This document shows, in pieces, positions 23,701 to 30,899 of a stretch of 64,000 nucleotides of DNA (position 1 is the stretch's first letter; each line of letters starts with the position of its first letter). Source of the DNA: Siphonodentalium dalli (lineage: Eukaryota > Mollusca > Scaphopoda > Gadilida > Siphonodentaliidae). The stretch is from NCBI GenBank assembly GCA_032622095.1, contig CP136062.1, forward strand, positions 228,050,578 through 228,114,577. Direction: 5' to 3'. Under the pieces are notes generated by a model. The model did not search any database. It saw nothing but the letters and a program-made list of their open reading frames with translations, and had not been told where the DNA came from. Both the position numbers and the translations under genes were made by a program.

Positions 23701-23886
23701 CCTGAGAATTGAAAATGGACTTTGCATTACCTTAATTTCTGTCAAAACAGGAGGATAATATGACATACCTTGTAACATTATAAAAGGATTCCAATATTTA
23801 ACTCACCCAATGGTCATCTCATGGTTTGGTTTGAATGTATCCATCACAAATCGCATGACAATACTGGACTTTCCAACACCCATGTC
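5605..23886 (-). CDS. Rab22/Rab31-like small GTPase gene, six exons found
   Basis: The joined exons, read on the minus strand, are 23,886-23,807, 21,824-21,743, 17,523-17,452, 15,687-15,564, 11,505-11,413 and 5,738-5,605. All junctions keep frame and give about 194 residues. The missing N-terminus would be roughly 12 residues, typical of a Rab. Seen in order are the P-loop GVGKSS, a switch I threonine (MTIG), ASFMTKTV, the WDTAGQE switch II, the NKSD base-binding motif, ETSA and a CC near the C-terminus. The ASFMTKTV and AIAGNK words are those of Rab22A/Rab31 in the Rab5 subfamily, which acts in early endosome and recycling traffic. The paralogue name is inferred from short words only. Introns run from 1.8 to 5.7 kb and are full of MITEs. 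Oddities are a leucine after ETSA, and a CC followed by ten residues. Confidence 0.88.
5792..6250. mobile_element. S-family MITE, long form
   Basis: Inverted ends CAAGCCTGAGTTTAGTGTG and CACACTAAACTAAGGCTTG enclose two GCAGAATGAGGTCC hairpins. Between them is a third, more diverged palindrome around CCCAATGGGTG. It lies in the last Rab intron, close to the acceptor. Confidence 0.8.
6251..7190. other. Rab intron, no feature recognised
   Basis: A minus-strand frame of 126 codons at 6,490-6,870 has no recognised motif and no splice context. I see no repeat with a partner elsewhere in the window. Confidence 0.4.
7191..8377. mobile_element. hAT-type transposon remnant, 8-bp target duplication
   Basis: GAGTCGAC at 7,191-7,198 and 8,370-8,377 is a perfect 8-bp target duplication. 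The element between (7,199-8,369) starts CAGGGTTGTCAAAGTACCG and ends TACCTATTGACAACCCTG. CAGGG ends with an 8-bp duplication are the hallmark of hAT elements. Subterminal regions are dense in GGTACCGG words. Inside is a minus-strand fragment of a BED zinc finger but no transposase core, so it is an internally deleted copy. Confidence 0.88.
7904..8008 (-). pseudogene. BED zinc-finger fragment of hAT transposase
   Basis: The minus-strand frame reads MASWKSRHVRDYF, then KARCAECNTVIEGKYN. This is the aromatic W..F start and first CxxC pair of a BED finger, the DNA-binding N-terminus of many hAT transposases. The distal His/Cys ligands are not found and the frame soon ends, so the domain is incomplete. 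Its position inside hAT-type ends agrees with the call. Confidence 0.65.
8378..9600. other. Rab intron, no feature recognised
   Basis: AT-rich sequence with no exon-like frame and no repeat partner that I could see. Confidence 0.4.
9610..10190. mobile_element. R-family MITE, GGTACTCAATCCGAT ends, with a second partial copy
   Basis: From about 9,746 to 10,186 the ends GGTACTCAATCCGATCAGA and TCTGATCGGATTGAGTACC are inverted. A partial second copy precedes it (GACTTGAGTCGAGGACCCAC, AGATATCGATTTTGA at 9,660-9,720). Full copies with TTAA borders are at 21,850 and 57,399. Confidence 0.7.
10740..11139. mobile_element. P1-family MITE, opposite orientation
   Basis: TTAACCCTTTACCCAACAGA at the left and TTGTTGGGTAAAGGGTTAA at the right, both bordered by TTAA. 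It carries two 65-bp CCAATGCATTCTC hairpins, and the unique part (ACAGACCCAAGATATTTTAG) is reversed relative to the copy at 1,559. It lies in the last Rab intron, 274 bp from exon 5. Confidence 0.85.
11413..11505 (-). CDS. Rab22/31-like gene, exon with G5 motif
   Basis: The acceptor AATTTCAG precedes 11,505 and the donor GTGAGT follows 11,413. Two bases complete an aspartate codon, then AREYAEGIGAIFTETSALTA and NIQQLFTEI follow. ETSA is the G5 loop that contacts guanine, and the helix after it ends the GTPase fold. The usual lysine of the SAK triplet is leucine here. The closest family words I know are AKDYADSIHAIFVETSA in Rab22A. Exon phase is 1 at both ends and matches its neighbours. Confidence 0.88.
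11730..12620. repeat. Tandem, degenerate AATCCAAGATGGCNGCTGGCAGCC repeat
   Basis: Units of about 180 bp contain AAATCCAAGATGG, CTGGCAGCCATGTTTTTTTG, AATGACCCCAAAATGACTCG, TACATGTCAATGTCAACA and CATGACAAATTTCA. At least five units run in the same orientation. Other copies are at 14,866, 46.3-47.5 kb and 60.8-61.3 kb. It is non-coding and of molluscan style. Confidence 0.75.
12801..14242. mobile_element. hAT-like transposon remnant, 8-bp target duplication TGCCAAAG
   Basis: TGCCAAAG at 12,801-12,808 and 14,235-14,242 flanks an element starting TAGGGATCTGCGAATCG and ending ATATTTGCAGGTCCCTA. Both subterminal regions are rich in GAATCGAAT words in inverted orientation. The 8-bp duplication and short ends fit hAT. 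No transposase frame is visible. A P2 MITE is nested inside. Confidence 0.82.
13146..13393. mobile_element. P2-family MITE nested in the hAT-like element
   Basis: TTAACCCTTTGAGTGCCAGG and CCTGGCACTCAAAGGGTTAA are perfect inverted ends bordered by TTAA. It contains one 65-bp CCAATGCATTCTC hairpin and the internal inverted word GGCCGATGAGATCGGCC. Its position inside the hAT-like element shows that it inserted later. Confidence 0.88.
14638..15196. mobile_element. G/C-homopolymer-ended TIR element
   Basis: GTTATAA at 14,638-14,644 and 15,190-15,196 flanks an element starting CAGGGGGGGGGG and ending CCCCCCCCCCCTG. The next words CGGCACGTATGCC and GGCATACGTGCCTG (adjusted for a short gap) are also inverted. 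Inside, 14,866-14,975 is a copy of the AATCCAAGATGG repeat. It has no transposase. A hAT relation is possible but the duplication appears to be 7 bp. Confidence 0.65.
15283..15455. mobile_element. P3-family MITE, truncated
   Basis: It starts GAGAGCTGCGCTGGTGCAGC as in the copy at 2,771, followed by two CATTCTCTTATATA hairpins. It is cut off at the second hairpin, where the tandem copies of the Rab exon 4 end begin. Confidence 0.65.
15456..15563 (-). repeat. Tandem partial copies of the Rab exon 4 donor end
   Basis: The words CTGACCTTTG and GTTGACCTCTCAAAGGTCAG, followed by TGAGAATGTGACAAATTT, repeat at about 15,460 and 15,505 and continue into the true exon edge at 15,564. On the minus strand each unit recreates the end of exon 4 (REVNHK) with an AAAG/GTCAGC donor. 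The unit is about 54 bp. Confidence 0.75.
15564..15687 (-). CDS. Rab22/31-like gene, exon with NKSD motif
   Basis: The acceptor TTTTACAG precedes 15,687. The reading is STYKAVKDWVKELKKN, then LVMAIAGNKSDLTDLREV, ending NHK plus one base at donor GTCAGC. NKSD is the G4 motif that recognises the guanine base. WVKEL and AIAGNK are strongly Rab22/Rab5-like. The incoming phase is 0 and the outgoing phase is 1, matching the exons either side. Partial copies of both edges lie in tandem next to it, at 15,456-15,563 and 15,766-15,906. Confidence 0.9.
15766..15906 (-). repeat. Two partial duplicates of the Rab exon 4 acceptor end
   Basis: GAAGCATTCTTCTTT with CCTTCACAGCTTTATA and GTGGACTG near 15,770-15,830 copies the exon 4 start with its acceptor. 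CCTTCACAGCTTTATATGTG at 15,886-15,905 is a second, shorter copy. Minus-strand frames do not extend far, so they are unlikely to be used exons. Confidence 0.7.
15938..16208. mobile_element. TIR element with GCAAAAAGACACCCAGGATC repeats
   Basis: Three tandem units of GTGCAAAAAGACACCCAGGA at 15,963-16,045 face an inverted unit at 16,150-16,180. Outer words GGTCATTGTCGCATGA and CATGTGACAAGAACC are inverted. It is related to the larger element at 27,446-28,054. Confidence 0.65.
16774..17280. mobile_element. S-family MITE, compound
   Basis: It starts TTGTGTCTGACATTTGCAGA and ends CAAATGACAGACACACTATT. Two full GCAGAATGAGG hairpins and a third half hairpin (17,210-17,255) follow one another. It lies in the Rab intron, less than 200 bp from exon 3. 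Confidence 0.7.
17377..17451 (-). repeat. Tandem copies of the Rab exon 3 donor
   Basis: AACTTACATCTCGTGTAACA plus TCATAGACAAT (31 bases) occurs at about 17,377 and 17,412 and again overlapping the true exon edge at 17,446. On the minus strand each copy gives TATGATGTTACACGAGAT followed by a GTAAGTT donor. Three identical donor sites therefore lie within about 75 bp. Confidence 0.85.
17452..17523 (-). CDS. Rab22/31-like gene, exon YRALAPMYYRG
   Basis: The acceptor AATTTCAG lies before 17,523 and the donor GTAAGT after 17,452. It is 24 codons in phase 0 at both ends, containing YRALAPMYYRGAAAA and IIVYDVTRD. This is the switch II helix and the following core strand of Rab5-class GTPases, directly continuing WDTAGQER from the previous exon. 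The donor is repeated twice more just downstream. Confidence 0.92.
17784..17995. mobile_element. Long hairpin MITE, CAGTAATGCCCTAA ends, TA borders
   Basis: It is an almost perfect inverted repeat with arms of about 100 bp (AGCAGAATTATGGGTAAC, GATTTAGTCGGAAATATGGC, TTGCCATTCATCGGAAAGC) and an 8-12 bp loop. TA flanks both ends. A second full copy is at 19,570 and a solo arm is at 605. Confidence 0.88.
18339..18730. mobile_element. P1-family MITE
   Basis: TTAACCCTTTACCCAACA and TGTTGGGTAAAGGGTTAA ends with TTAA borders, in the same orientation as the copy at 1,559. It carries two 65-bp CCAATGCATTCTC hairpins. Confidence 0.88.
19039..20403. mobile_element. TIR element with CTTAAG palindrome arms
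   Basis: TA at 19,039 and 20,402 borders an element starting TGGGAGGCCAAATTCACATT and ending with its complement AATGTGAATTTGGCCTCCCA. Just inside each end lie arrays of a palindrome of about 19 bp, ATTGCGCTTAAGCGCAAT: about nine units on the left (19,069-19,255) and four on the right (20,292-20,378). The interior is AT-rich, with short frames only and one nested hairpin MITE. The TA target suggests a Tc1/mariner-like mobiliser, but no transposase is present. Confidence 0.82.
19568..19781. mobile_element. Long hairpin MITE nested in the CTTAAG element
   Basis: A second full copy of the CAGTAATG hairpin, with arms of about 100 bp and TA at both borders. It inserted into the element at 19,039-20,403. 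Confidence 0.88.
21054..21268. mobile_element. S-family MITE, half-degraded
   Basis: It starts CTTGAAATAGTGTGTCTGAC and ends CACACTATTTGCAGGCTTG. The right hairpin (GCAGAATTTGGTCACC) is intact enough to fold. The left hairpin has been replaced by unrelated sequence. Confidence 0.7.
21283..21728. mobile_element. S-family MITE, long form
   Basis: CAAGCCTGCAAATAGCGTGT and ACACACTATTTCCAGGCTTG are the inverted ends. Two GCAGAATGAGGTCC hairpins lie inside, with a central palindrome around GCGCCCAATGGGTG. It ends about 15 bp from Rab exon 2. Confidence 0.82.
21743..21824 (-). CDS. Rab22/31-like gene, exon ASFMTKTV to WDTAGQER
   Basis: The acceptor ATCTTTCAG lies before 21,824 and the donor GTGAGT after 21,743. 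One base completes a glycine codon, then ASFMTKTVTVGQTVFKF and QIWDTAGQER follow. This holds the end of switch I, strands 2 and 3, and the DTAGQ catalytic motif whose glutamine positions water for GTP hydrolysis. ASFMTKTV is typical of Rab22A and Rab31. The 82-bp exon is wedged between two MITEs, with 25 bp on the acceptor side and 14 bp on the donor side. Confidence 0.93.
21850..22337. mobile_element. R-family MITE with TTAA borders
   Basis: TTAAAGGTACTCAATCCGAT at the left and ATTGGATTGAGTACCTTTAA at the right are inverted and end in TTAA. Subterminal words GATTCGAGTCGAG and CTCGACTCGAATC are also inverted. It is non-coding. Confidence 0.85.
22617..22756 (+). repeat. 140-bp dispersed repeat
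   Basis: AATATATAAGAATGACGGTG, TTGTCAATTTGGATATA, ACTTTGAACAAGGTTATTCT and GATCACCCTACCGGAGAG recur in reverse orientation at 60,339-60,470. The function is unknown. It runs straight into the P3 MITE at 22,754. Confidence 0.7.
22754..22980. mobile_element. P3-family MITE, right end lost
   Basis: It starts TTAACCCAATCATGACAG and contains GAAGCTGCGCTGGTGCAGC, then two CATTCTCTT hairpins and CACAGGGTTT. The terminal AAAGGGTTAA is missing. Confidence 0.65.
22990..23655. repeat. Molluscan-style degenerate repeat ending in GACGGACGAACGG
   Basis: Phrases such as TTTAACCCAGTGACACC, AAATCTGAATCCCAGTC, GAACATCCACACCAAAGA and TTGTTTTAAGAA are repeated imperfectly, and the block ends in GACGGACGAACGGATGGATG. 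This is the style of old repeats in bivalve and gastropod introns. It is non-coding. Confidence 0.55.
23807..23886 (-). CDS. Rab22/31-like gene, P-loop exon
   Basis: The acceptor TTTCTCAG lies before 23,886 and the donor GTGAGT after 23,807. The reading is DMGVGKSSIVMRFVMDTFKP, then NHEMTI plus two bases of a glycine codon. GVGKSS is the G1 loop that binds the phosphates. T in MTIG is the switch I threonine that coordinates magnesium. Rabs read LLGD before this, so the preceding exon should end in a glycine codon in phase 0. I could not find it with confidence. Confidence 0.92.
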
Positions 23887-24580
23887 CTGAGAAAAAAAAT
23901 CAGAATCAACAGATTTATCAAATGTTTTCCTCCTCCTAGAAAGTATCATATAAATTCTAGAGTATAAAATGGTGAACATGATTTGAAGACACCTGCCCGG
24001 AAAACGCTTCTATCATATACTACTGATTTGATTTCTATTTTTCTGGGATAATAAATACACCCTTCTAGGAGAGTTTTACAGGTTATTTATAGAACAGAAA
24101 TTTTTGACGGTCTTGCAGAAATGTTCAGAGCATACCTGGAGCGTATCAAGAGAGAGAACTCTATCTTGTTAGCACCCTCAATCATGGAAATTGTTTTTAT
24201 TGACAAATAAAATACACAATCTTCAGTTTTATCTGTATTTTATTCACAAACAAGATCATTGCTAGGGCATGGCAAAATACGCCCATTAGCCATTTTTAAT
24301 TGTATTACCGCCAATTAAAATAACAATTTGAGCTTACAAAGAATATCTGATATACCCCTAATTTCAATGCAAAAGGCGGCCAAATTCTAAGTAAAATAAA
24401 AGGCCGCTCAGCCACAGTGTCCCCCGAACCGGTGGCTTCATTTGGAGCGGAGGCTTTGTAGAAGTATACTGTATGGATAAGACACCTGTGCATTGTCTCA
24501 TAACTGACATGCATACAAATAACCAAATCTTTAAAAAAAACTCTTAAAGTCAAAATATATGGTAACCTCAATTTGGCATA
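23887..24580. other. Expected region for the first Rab exon; nothing secure
   Basis: AT-rich sequence. A minus-strand ATG at about 24,185 starts MIEGANKIEFSLLI and meets a GTATGC donor, which looks like a first Rab strand, but its phase does not fit the P-loop exon. No other candidate was seen. Confidence 0.3.
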
Positions 24581-24589
24581 AAATGAAGA

Positions 24590-25505
24590 AATTTACAAGA
24601 AATTTTTTATTTTCTAAGTCGAAAAGCCCATTGTTTGCATATAAAAATTGGCATGGCGGAACACAAAATCGAATTTGATCTGTCTTTTGTGCTAGTAAAC
24701 CTACATATACCAAATTTAATTTCATTCAGTACACATTTACTAAAGTTATCATCCGGAAACCTCAAATTGGCAAAAATTCTAAGTAAAAAAGGGACATAAC
24801 TCTGGTGAAAATTGGCGGGCGGAACCCGAATTCGAACTTGACCTGTGTTTTGGGAGAAAGACACATACCAAATTTGGTTTAAATCTGATTAACTCTACTA
24901 AAGTTATCATCCGGACACCAACTTTTGGGGTTTTATATGTCGGGTCGGCGGACAAAAAAAGGGCCATAACTCTCGCAAAAATTATCGGATTAAACCGAAA
25001 TTCGAACTTGAGATGTATTTTGATATAAGTAATCCACACAAAAAACGGGTTTTGCATATAAACAATCCAAAATCAAGTTATCATCCGGAAACCAAAAAAC
25101 AGAAGAAAAACTGAATTTTCTATGTCGAAAAAGGGGCATAACTCTGCAAAAAATGGCCGGGCAGAACCCAAGTTCGAACTTGACCTGTGTTTTGCTGGGA
25201 GAAAGTAATATACCAAATTCGGTTTGAATCCGATTAACTCTACTAAAGTTATCATCTGGAAACCAACTTTCAGGGGTTTTCTAAGTAAAAAAAGGGCCAT
25301 AATTCATGCAAAAATGGGCGGAGCAAACCCATATTCGAACTTGACCTTTATTTTGGTCTGATAAACTCACCTATGAAATTTGCTTTTGATCTAATAACCG
25401 AAACTAAAGTTATCATCCGGAAACCATTTCCGGACGCACGCACTCACGGACGGACGGACACCGGCTATTTTAATAGTCCCCCGAATTATTTTTTTCGGGG
25501 GACAA
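24590..25505 (-). repeat. Tandem degenerate repeat with GGGCATAACTC and AAAGTTATCATCCGGAAACC
   Basis: About five units of roughly 180 bp contain AAAGGGGCATAACTCTG, CGGAACCCGAATTCGAACTT, GACCTGTGTTTTG and TAAAGTTATCATCCGGAAAC. It ends with GGACGGACGGACACCGG and TCCCCCGAATTATTTTTTTC. It is non-coding. This repeat style is common in bivalve introns and gives a hint to the organism. Confidence 0.75.
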
Positions 25506-25639
25506 AAAAGGGCTGTAACTCATGTAAAAATAATTGGACGGAAACCAATATTCAAACTTGGCCTGTAATTTTAGCTCGGAAATACACATACCAACTTTGC
25601 TTCAGAACAAATAATCCAAACTGGAGTTATCGGTCAGAA

Positions 25640-25860
25640 CAGAATCGCTACCATATTGGATCCTGCACAGTTCCCCGCATTCAGTGCTACAGGTCAAAGT
25701 TCTGGAGTAGCATTCCATATATGGAGCTTTTGAATATTCATGAATTCATGAATATGGAATTTATGAATATTCTAAACTCCATATATGGAATGTTACTCCA
25801 GAACATTTACCTGTAGCACTTAAACCGTGGAATGGATGGATCCAATATGGTAGCGACTCA
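25640..25860. mobile_element. Hairpin MITE, CGCTACCATATTGGATCC ends
   Basis: Arms of about 100 bp (CGCTACCATATTGGATCC, GGTCAAAGTTCTGGAGTA, CATTCCATATATGGAG) are mirrored to GGATCCAATATGGTAGCG. The centre is the nearly perfect word GAATATTCATGAATTCATG. It is non-coding. Confidence 0.8.
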
Positions 25861-26906
25861 ATGATCTCGCTTACAGTGATGGCCAAATAATAGTGATGTG
25901 TGGAATTTTTCAGGGAAATAAATAAAATAGTGATGTTTTGATTTTTTCGTTATTGCTCATCTAGTTTGTCGGGCCAAATTTTACCATTTAGATGGCTTCA
26001 TATAGCTAGTATACAGCACATAACGGAGCCAAAATGGTTTTAAACAGTAAATTAATAACATTTGATTAACAAATTCAATCTTAACCGGTGAATTAATTCC
26101 AGGAATTCCCAAATGTCTGAGGGCACTTGTGAGAGAAATATCCACCAACCCACAGATTTATTTAATTACAAGAGAAAATACTCATCAAAACTGTCAAAAG
26201 CTTCCGGGAACAGTAAAATTTATGGAAATGCAATTTAATAATGCTACATTCTTATCATAAACAGGTAGTCATACTCACAACAATCCCCATGGGCACCCAA
26301 ATTAAAATGGTATGCCTGAACAACTCTATCAATAAATGGTAGCGACCGATTGATACCTCTGTCATAGGAAGATTTCATTCGTGCACAAAAAGTAGGGGTT
26401 TAAATTCATTGCTGAGCGATAATGCATGTGTTGCACTGTGCCATGTGTGAATGATCACAATACATCGCACAATGAAAGAACGTCTTTAAATCTTGTGGAC
26501 TAAACATATTTTGGCAATTGAGTCAAAGTTGGCTTCAAGTGAAAATTAATAAAAGTAGGGTCCCGAATAAGGAGCATACTAGTATGGGGGAATTTTTGTT
26601 TAAAAATGAATAAGCGTACGGTATGCTTATTTGGGTCATGAGACTAACTTGTAAGATAGGAGGATGAAATGACACATTATTCGAAGTCGAACCCTTTGAT
26701 GCCCTGTGTCATATGCGTAAACACGGGCATGAAATTCTTGCAGTAACATGATCGAATCGACTGTTCAAGCTGAATTTTTATCATAATTGCCTTGGTGTCA
26801 ATGCTCCCTTTTGCCTCAAAATAAATAATCGTGATGAGTCTTAACAATCGTGATTACCTGCCAATTATACTAGAAATTAATATAAATCATGAAGTTACGA
26901 TTATTA
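25861..26906. other. No gene or repeat recognised
   Basis: AT-rich stretch with no reading frame over 60 codons and no partner repeat that I could see. Confidence 0.45.
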
Positions 26907-27093
26907 GGCAGATGAGAGTATATGCGAGTCTCCCATAGGGAGCCTTGCATTCGCATATGTAAGAGAATACATTGGCCTAACAATATTTACCTTGACCGTG
27001 TAAGCCAGTGCATTCTCATATATGCGATATATAAGAGAATGCACTAGCACAGGGTCTTTAATGCTGCACCAGCGCTCATCATGAAAGGGTTAA
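26907..27093 (-). mobile_element. P3-family MITE, left end lost
   Basis: In reverse orientation it ends GCTGCACCAGCGCTCATCAT then GAAAGGGTTAA. Two CATTCTC/GAGAATGC hairpins are present, shortened. The outer left end is missing. Confidence 0.65.
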
Positions 27094-27445
27094 ATAATAT
27101 CATGAGTACTGAGACATCCTTAATTTCTGTCCCGTATAAGAGGTCAGAATGAGAAAATATTTCCCTCCCCCTGGGAGATCACATCACTGCATACCGGTAT
27201 ATCCCCAACATTTTGACTCATGAGCTAAAATAAGAAATTTCTCTCACAATATTGATATGCACCATATGCCTATTTGCTTATTTGGACACCGAGAGTGGGC
27301 TAATAAAAATGTCAGACATTGCTCGATTAGAAATAAAGAACAGGGAATTGTCAATGTCGTGTTCAAATAATGCCTTTAACAGTTTAACTTAAGAAGGGTA
27401 ATTTGAAAATATTTGAATTGATCGAAATTAAACTGGCGCTGAAGT

Positions 27446-28054
27446 GGCTGAATTGGTCATTGTCACATGATTTTGTGCAAATAGACACCCAGGATCTCCT
27501 AAACATGCAAAAAGACACCCAGGATCTCCCAAATGTGCAAACAGACACCCAGCATTCCAAAGTCAATTCAAAGATACAGAACTGCGGTGCAAGTCAAACT
27601 CAAAGCGAACCAAATTTCTATTCTGTATCTGTATGTGTACGTCCCAGTGACCAGTTTGGCTTTTATGGGATGGTGGAGAGAGCGCATCTATTTTTCTCTC
27701 CTAGTGAGCGCCGCTTTGAATGTTTCGATGTCTGTGGCGTTGACCGTGTCATCATCAAGTTTATTCCAGTCCAAGATGGTGTGCGGGAATAAGGAATACT
27801 TGAACTGGTCTGAGTTTGTCTGGATTGGTTGAAACAATTTTTTTGTTGTTGGTCTCAGACTGTTCCACGATGTTGGTATAAACACAGACGACATATCTAA
27901 AATCATCTTTTTTGATGAGATATCAATTGTGCTGGATGAATTTTTTGCACATTTAGAATTTTGGAGATCCTGGGTGTTTTTTTCAAGTTTTTGCATGTTT
28001 GAGAGATCTGGGTGCATTTTTGCGTTTTAACATGCGACAATGAACAATTCAGCC
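27446..28054. mobile_element. TIR element carrying a LINE fragment
   Basis: GGCTGAATTGGTCATTGTCA and the complementary TGCGACAATGAACAATTCAG are inverted ends. Just inside are tandem GCAAAAAGACACCCAGGATC units, three on the left and two inverted on the right. The middle holds the 3-prime end of a LINE ORF. It is related to the smaller element at 15,938-16,208, which has no LINE fragment. Confidence 0.72.
27690..27900 (-). pseudogene. C-terminal fragment of LINE reverse-transcriptase ORF
   Basis: The minus-strand frame contains LRPTTKKLFQPI, then FKYSLFPHTILDWNKL and VNATDIETFKAAL before a stop. The pattern (K/N)SFFPRTI.(D/E)WN.LP ... F..AL is the characteristic last stretch of ORF2 in CR1/RTE/Jockey-type LINEs, after the reverse transcriptase. 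Only about 70 residues are present and no RT motif remains. The clade cannot be assigned from this piece. Confidence 0.8.
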
Positions 28055-29143
28055 GAACTGGTAGTCCAAAATTGACTACATATATATTATCCCATAGATT
28101 TTCGACTACCAAACTGGCAGTTGGATTTTCTGGTCACTATGAATACCGAACACAACCAAACATAACCGAATACAACCGAAAACAAGTTAAAATAAGGGTT
28201 AAAAGACGGAAATATAAGAACTAAACTATGTAGGGGTGGGTGCGTATATATAAGCTAGTGATATGTGAAGTTTGATGCAATTTGGCCGATTAAAAGTTAC
28301 GTTAATGAAAGTTTTATGTTATTTCACGCCGAGTCAGAGTTCGGCGTGATGGTGGCTAACTCTATGAATACCGAACACAAGTCCAAATAAGGCGTATATA
28401 AGGGAAATATATGAAATAAAGTATATAATGATATGTGTGTATATGTAAGTTAGTGATATGTGAAGTTTGATGCAATTTGGCCGATTATAAGTTTAGTTAT
28501 TGATAGGTTTATGTACAATATTAGCTGTCGGCACGTAAACCAGAGTTCGGCAAGATGGCGGCTAACTCTATGAATACCGAACACAAGTTCAAATAAGGCG
28601 TATATAAGGGAAATATATGAAATAAAGTTTATAACGATGTGTATTTATATGTAAGTTAGTGATATGTGAAGTTTGATGCAATTTGGCCGATTAAAAGATT
28701 AGTTATTTGTAGTTTTATGTACAATATTAGCTGTCGGCACGTATAAACCAGAGTTCGGCGAAATGGCGGCTAACTATATGAATACCGAACACAAGTTCAA
28801 ATAAGGCGTATAAAAGGGAAATATATAAAATAAAGTTTTAATGATTTGTATGTATATGTAAGTTACTGGTATGTGAAGTCGGCACGCAAGCGAGAGTTTG
28901 GCGAGGATTTCTATGAATACCGAACACAAGTCGAAATAATAAGATGATTAAGACATCAGCGATATAGGTGATAATTAATTTCCCCTAACATATGGCACTG
29001 CGCAGTAGAGCCTTTGTTGCTGATTAATTACCGATGTGCGATCGCGGATTACTCTGGCTTATTGAAAAGATTTCAGGGATGTTTTGACAGTGATATTCAA
29101 GCAAGGTTTCACAGGTTTCATAAACCAAAATGGTTGAATAAAC

Positions 29144-29850
29144 AATATTGTGTTCGGCACCGATGACGAGATTGCTCTTGTGAATGCAATATCGACATGT
29201 TTTCCCGGGAGCACACACACATTGTGTACTCGCCATCTAAAGGAAAACCTCATGAGAAATCTGAGTAAAAAAGGGAGCCAAGAAACGGTAAGTAAACTAG
29301 TAGGTAAGATAGGCCTCCTCACAATAGATAGTAAGTTGATTTACGAGGAGGTCGAGGGCTGACATCATGACGAAAAATAAAAGTAAATATATTGAGTCTT
29401 TCATGCTCAGATTAAGGTCCAAAGTCTTCGAGGCTCATTACAAAATAATGTAATTCCCAAACTTTGGACCAATAATAATTGTGAGAGTTTAAACCATATT
29501 ATCAAATTGGAAAATGAGTGGAAAACGTTGCGACTGACCGACTTAACAGACAATTTATCAGACATAGTTGACGATCAATTACGGGACATTAGAGGTGCTT
29601 TACATGCATGGCTGTGGAAATTTTCAATTAGCGAATCAGGCAATATCATTAAAAATAAGCAATAGTACATGGGTAAATATGACAGCAGACCAACGTGACC
29701 GACGACTAATGACGTATGTTTATGCATGATACTGCTAAACTGCAAACATCAACGGACGGACGTCTGACTATTCCGAAAACAGCGGCTATTGCCAAAAAAC
29801 CGGGACAAGTAAAACGAATAAAATCTTGCAAAACAAAATCAGTTGGCAAT
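29144..29850 (+). pseudogene. MULE transposase, broken C-terminal half
   Basis: The first frame reads FGTDDEIALVNAISTCFPG, then THTLCTRHLKENLMRNL. This is the conserved D...A...FP.A.H..C..H segment of the MULE transposase domain. After a frame change, KLWTNNNCESLNHIIKL and LTDLTDNLSDIV, then LRDIRGAL follow, the usual downstream region. A last piece near 29,757 reads DGRLTIPKTAAIAKKPG. Stops and frameshifts separate the pieces and the N-terminal catalytic aspartates are not seen. It is inactive. Confidence 0.85.
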
Positions 29851-30326
29851 AAACGTCAAAGGGGCGCTTGAGAGTTGTTTAGGAATGAATGCTTTAATGC
29901 GGAGAAACAAATTAATGAGTAACATGCAATAACACATATACAATATTTTATATAGAATATGTACACGATGGAAATATAAAAATATATATAAGTTATATAA
30001 GTATATATATATGAATATTGGTATGCATTTAGGTAATTTTTTACAGAATATCATTATTTTCTTTTTTGTAGCATATCATTTATCTAACATGCATATGTTA
30101 AAAAAAAAGTCCCAAAGGGCAATGTCACACACTCCCCTTCAATGGGGTAATTGTGCCAAATCGGCCAAATTGCATCAAACTTCACGTATCACTAGCTTAC
30201 ATATAAATACACTATAAATCTTTATAAACTTTATTTCATATATTTCCCTAAAATACCCCTTATTTGAACTTGTGTTCGGTATTCAGCCGCCATCTTGCCG
30301 AACTCTGGTTTACGGGTATACAGACA

Positions 30327-30437
30327 TTTCCTCTCCGGACATTTCCCCACTTTCAAAAGCGGACATTTCCCCACCCGGACATTTCCCCACCGGACATTTC
30401 CCCACCCGGACATTTACCCACCGGACATTTCCCCACC
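30327..30437. repeat. CGGACATTTCCCCACC minisatellite
   Basis: About seven imperfect units of 16-17 bp, CGGACATTTCCCCACC, inside the MULE-type element. It is open in several frames by composition only. Confidence 0.85.
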
Positions 30438-30715
30438 CTGCTAATAAAATGCGGACATCAAAGAGTTTTTTCACTTATCAGTGAAGCCTGGTCAGTGAGG
30501 CCATCTCAAGCGATGTCAACTCAGCTGATGTAATGTTTTGACAGACATGAAAGCGTGTTTTGACAAACATGAAAGAGTGTTTTTAGGATAGTTTGGGACA
30601 TCAACGCAGTTGAAACAATGTTGTGACAATTATGATCACAGTGTGAATTCTAGTGAGTGAACTCTAGACAGCTATATAACCTTAGCAAAGTTATCATGGA
30701 ATCATATCTTCAATC

Positions 30716-30868
30716 ATGGAACTTATTAAGAAGAATCGTGGTGGTGATAAATTGTGTTTCGAAGGCCATGCATACACCAAAAAGAAAGTCAACAAATCGT
30801 CTATCAGATGGGAGTGTTCGCAGCGAAAAACTCTCTCATGCAAGGGGTGTGTCACAACTGATGACGAG
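30716..30868 (+). pseudogene. FLYWCH zinc-finger exon
   Basis: It reads MELIKKNRGGDKLCFEGHAY, then SIRWECSQRKTLSCKGCVTT and ends at a good GTAAGT donor. L.F.G..Y ... W.C ... C.G are FLYWCH landmarks. FLYWCH fingers often form the N-terminus of animal MULE transposases. Here the exon lies 0.9 kb downstream of the transposase tail, on the same strand, so the expected order is reversed. It may be left from a second copy or a rearrangement. Confidence 0.72.
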
Positions 30869-30899
30869 GTAAGTCTCAATTTCCTTGATGTTAATTCAT

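Noticed and set aside
24136-24185. Minus-strand MIEGANKIEFSLLI with a GTATGC donor as first Rab exon
   Set aside because: It looks like a first Rab strand and lies at the right distance, but it leaves two bases, while the P-loop exon needs phase 0. Without a frame-compatible junction I do not include it.
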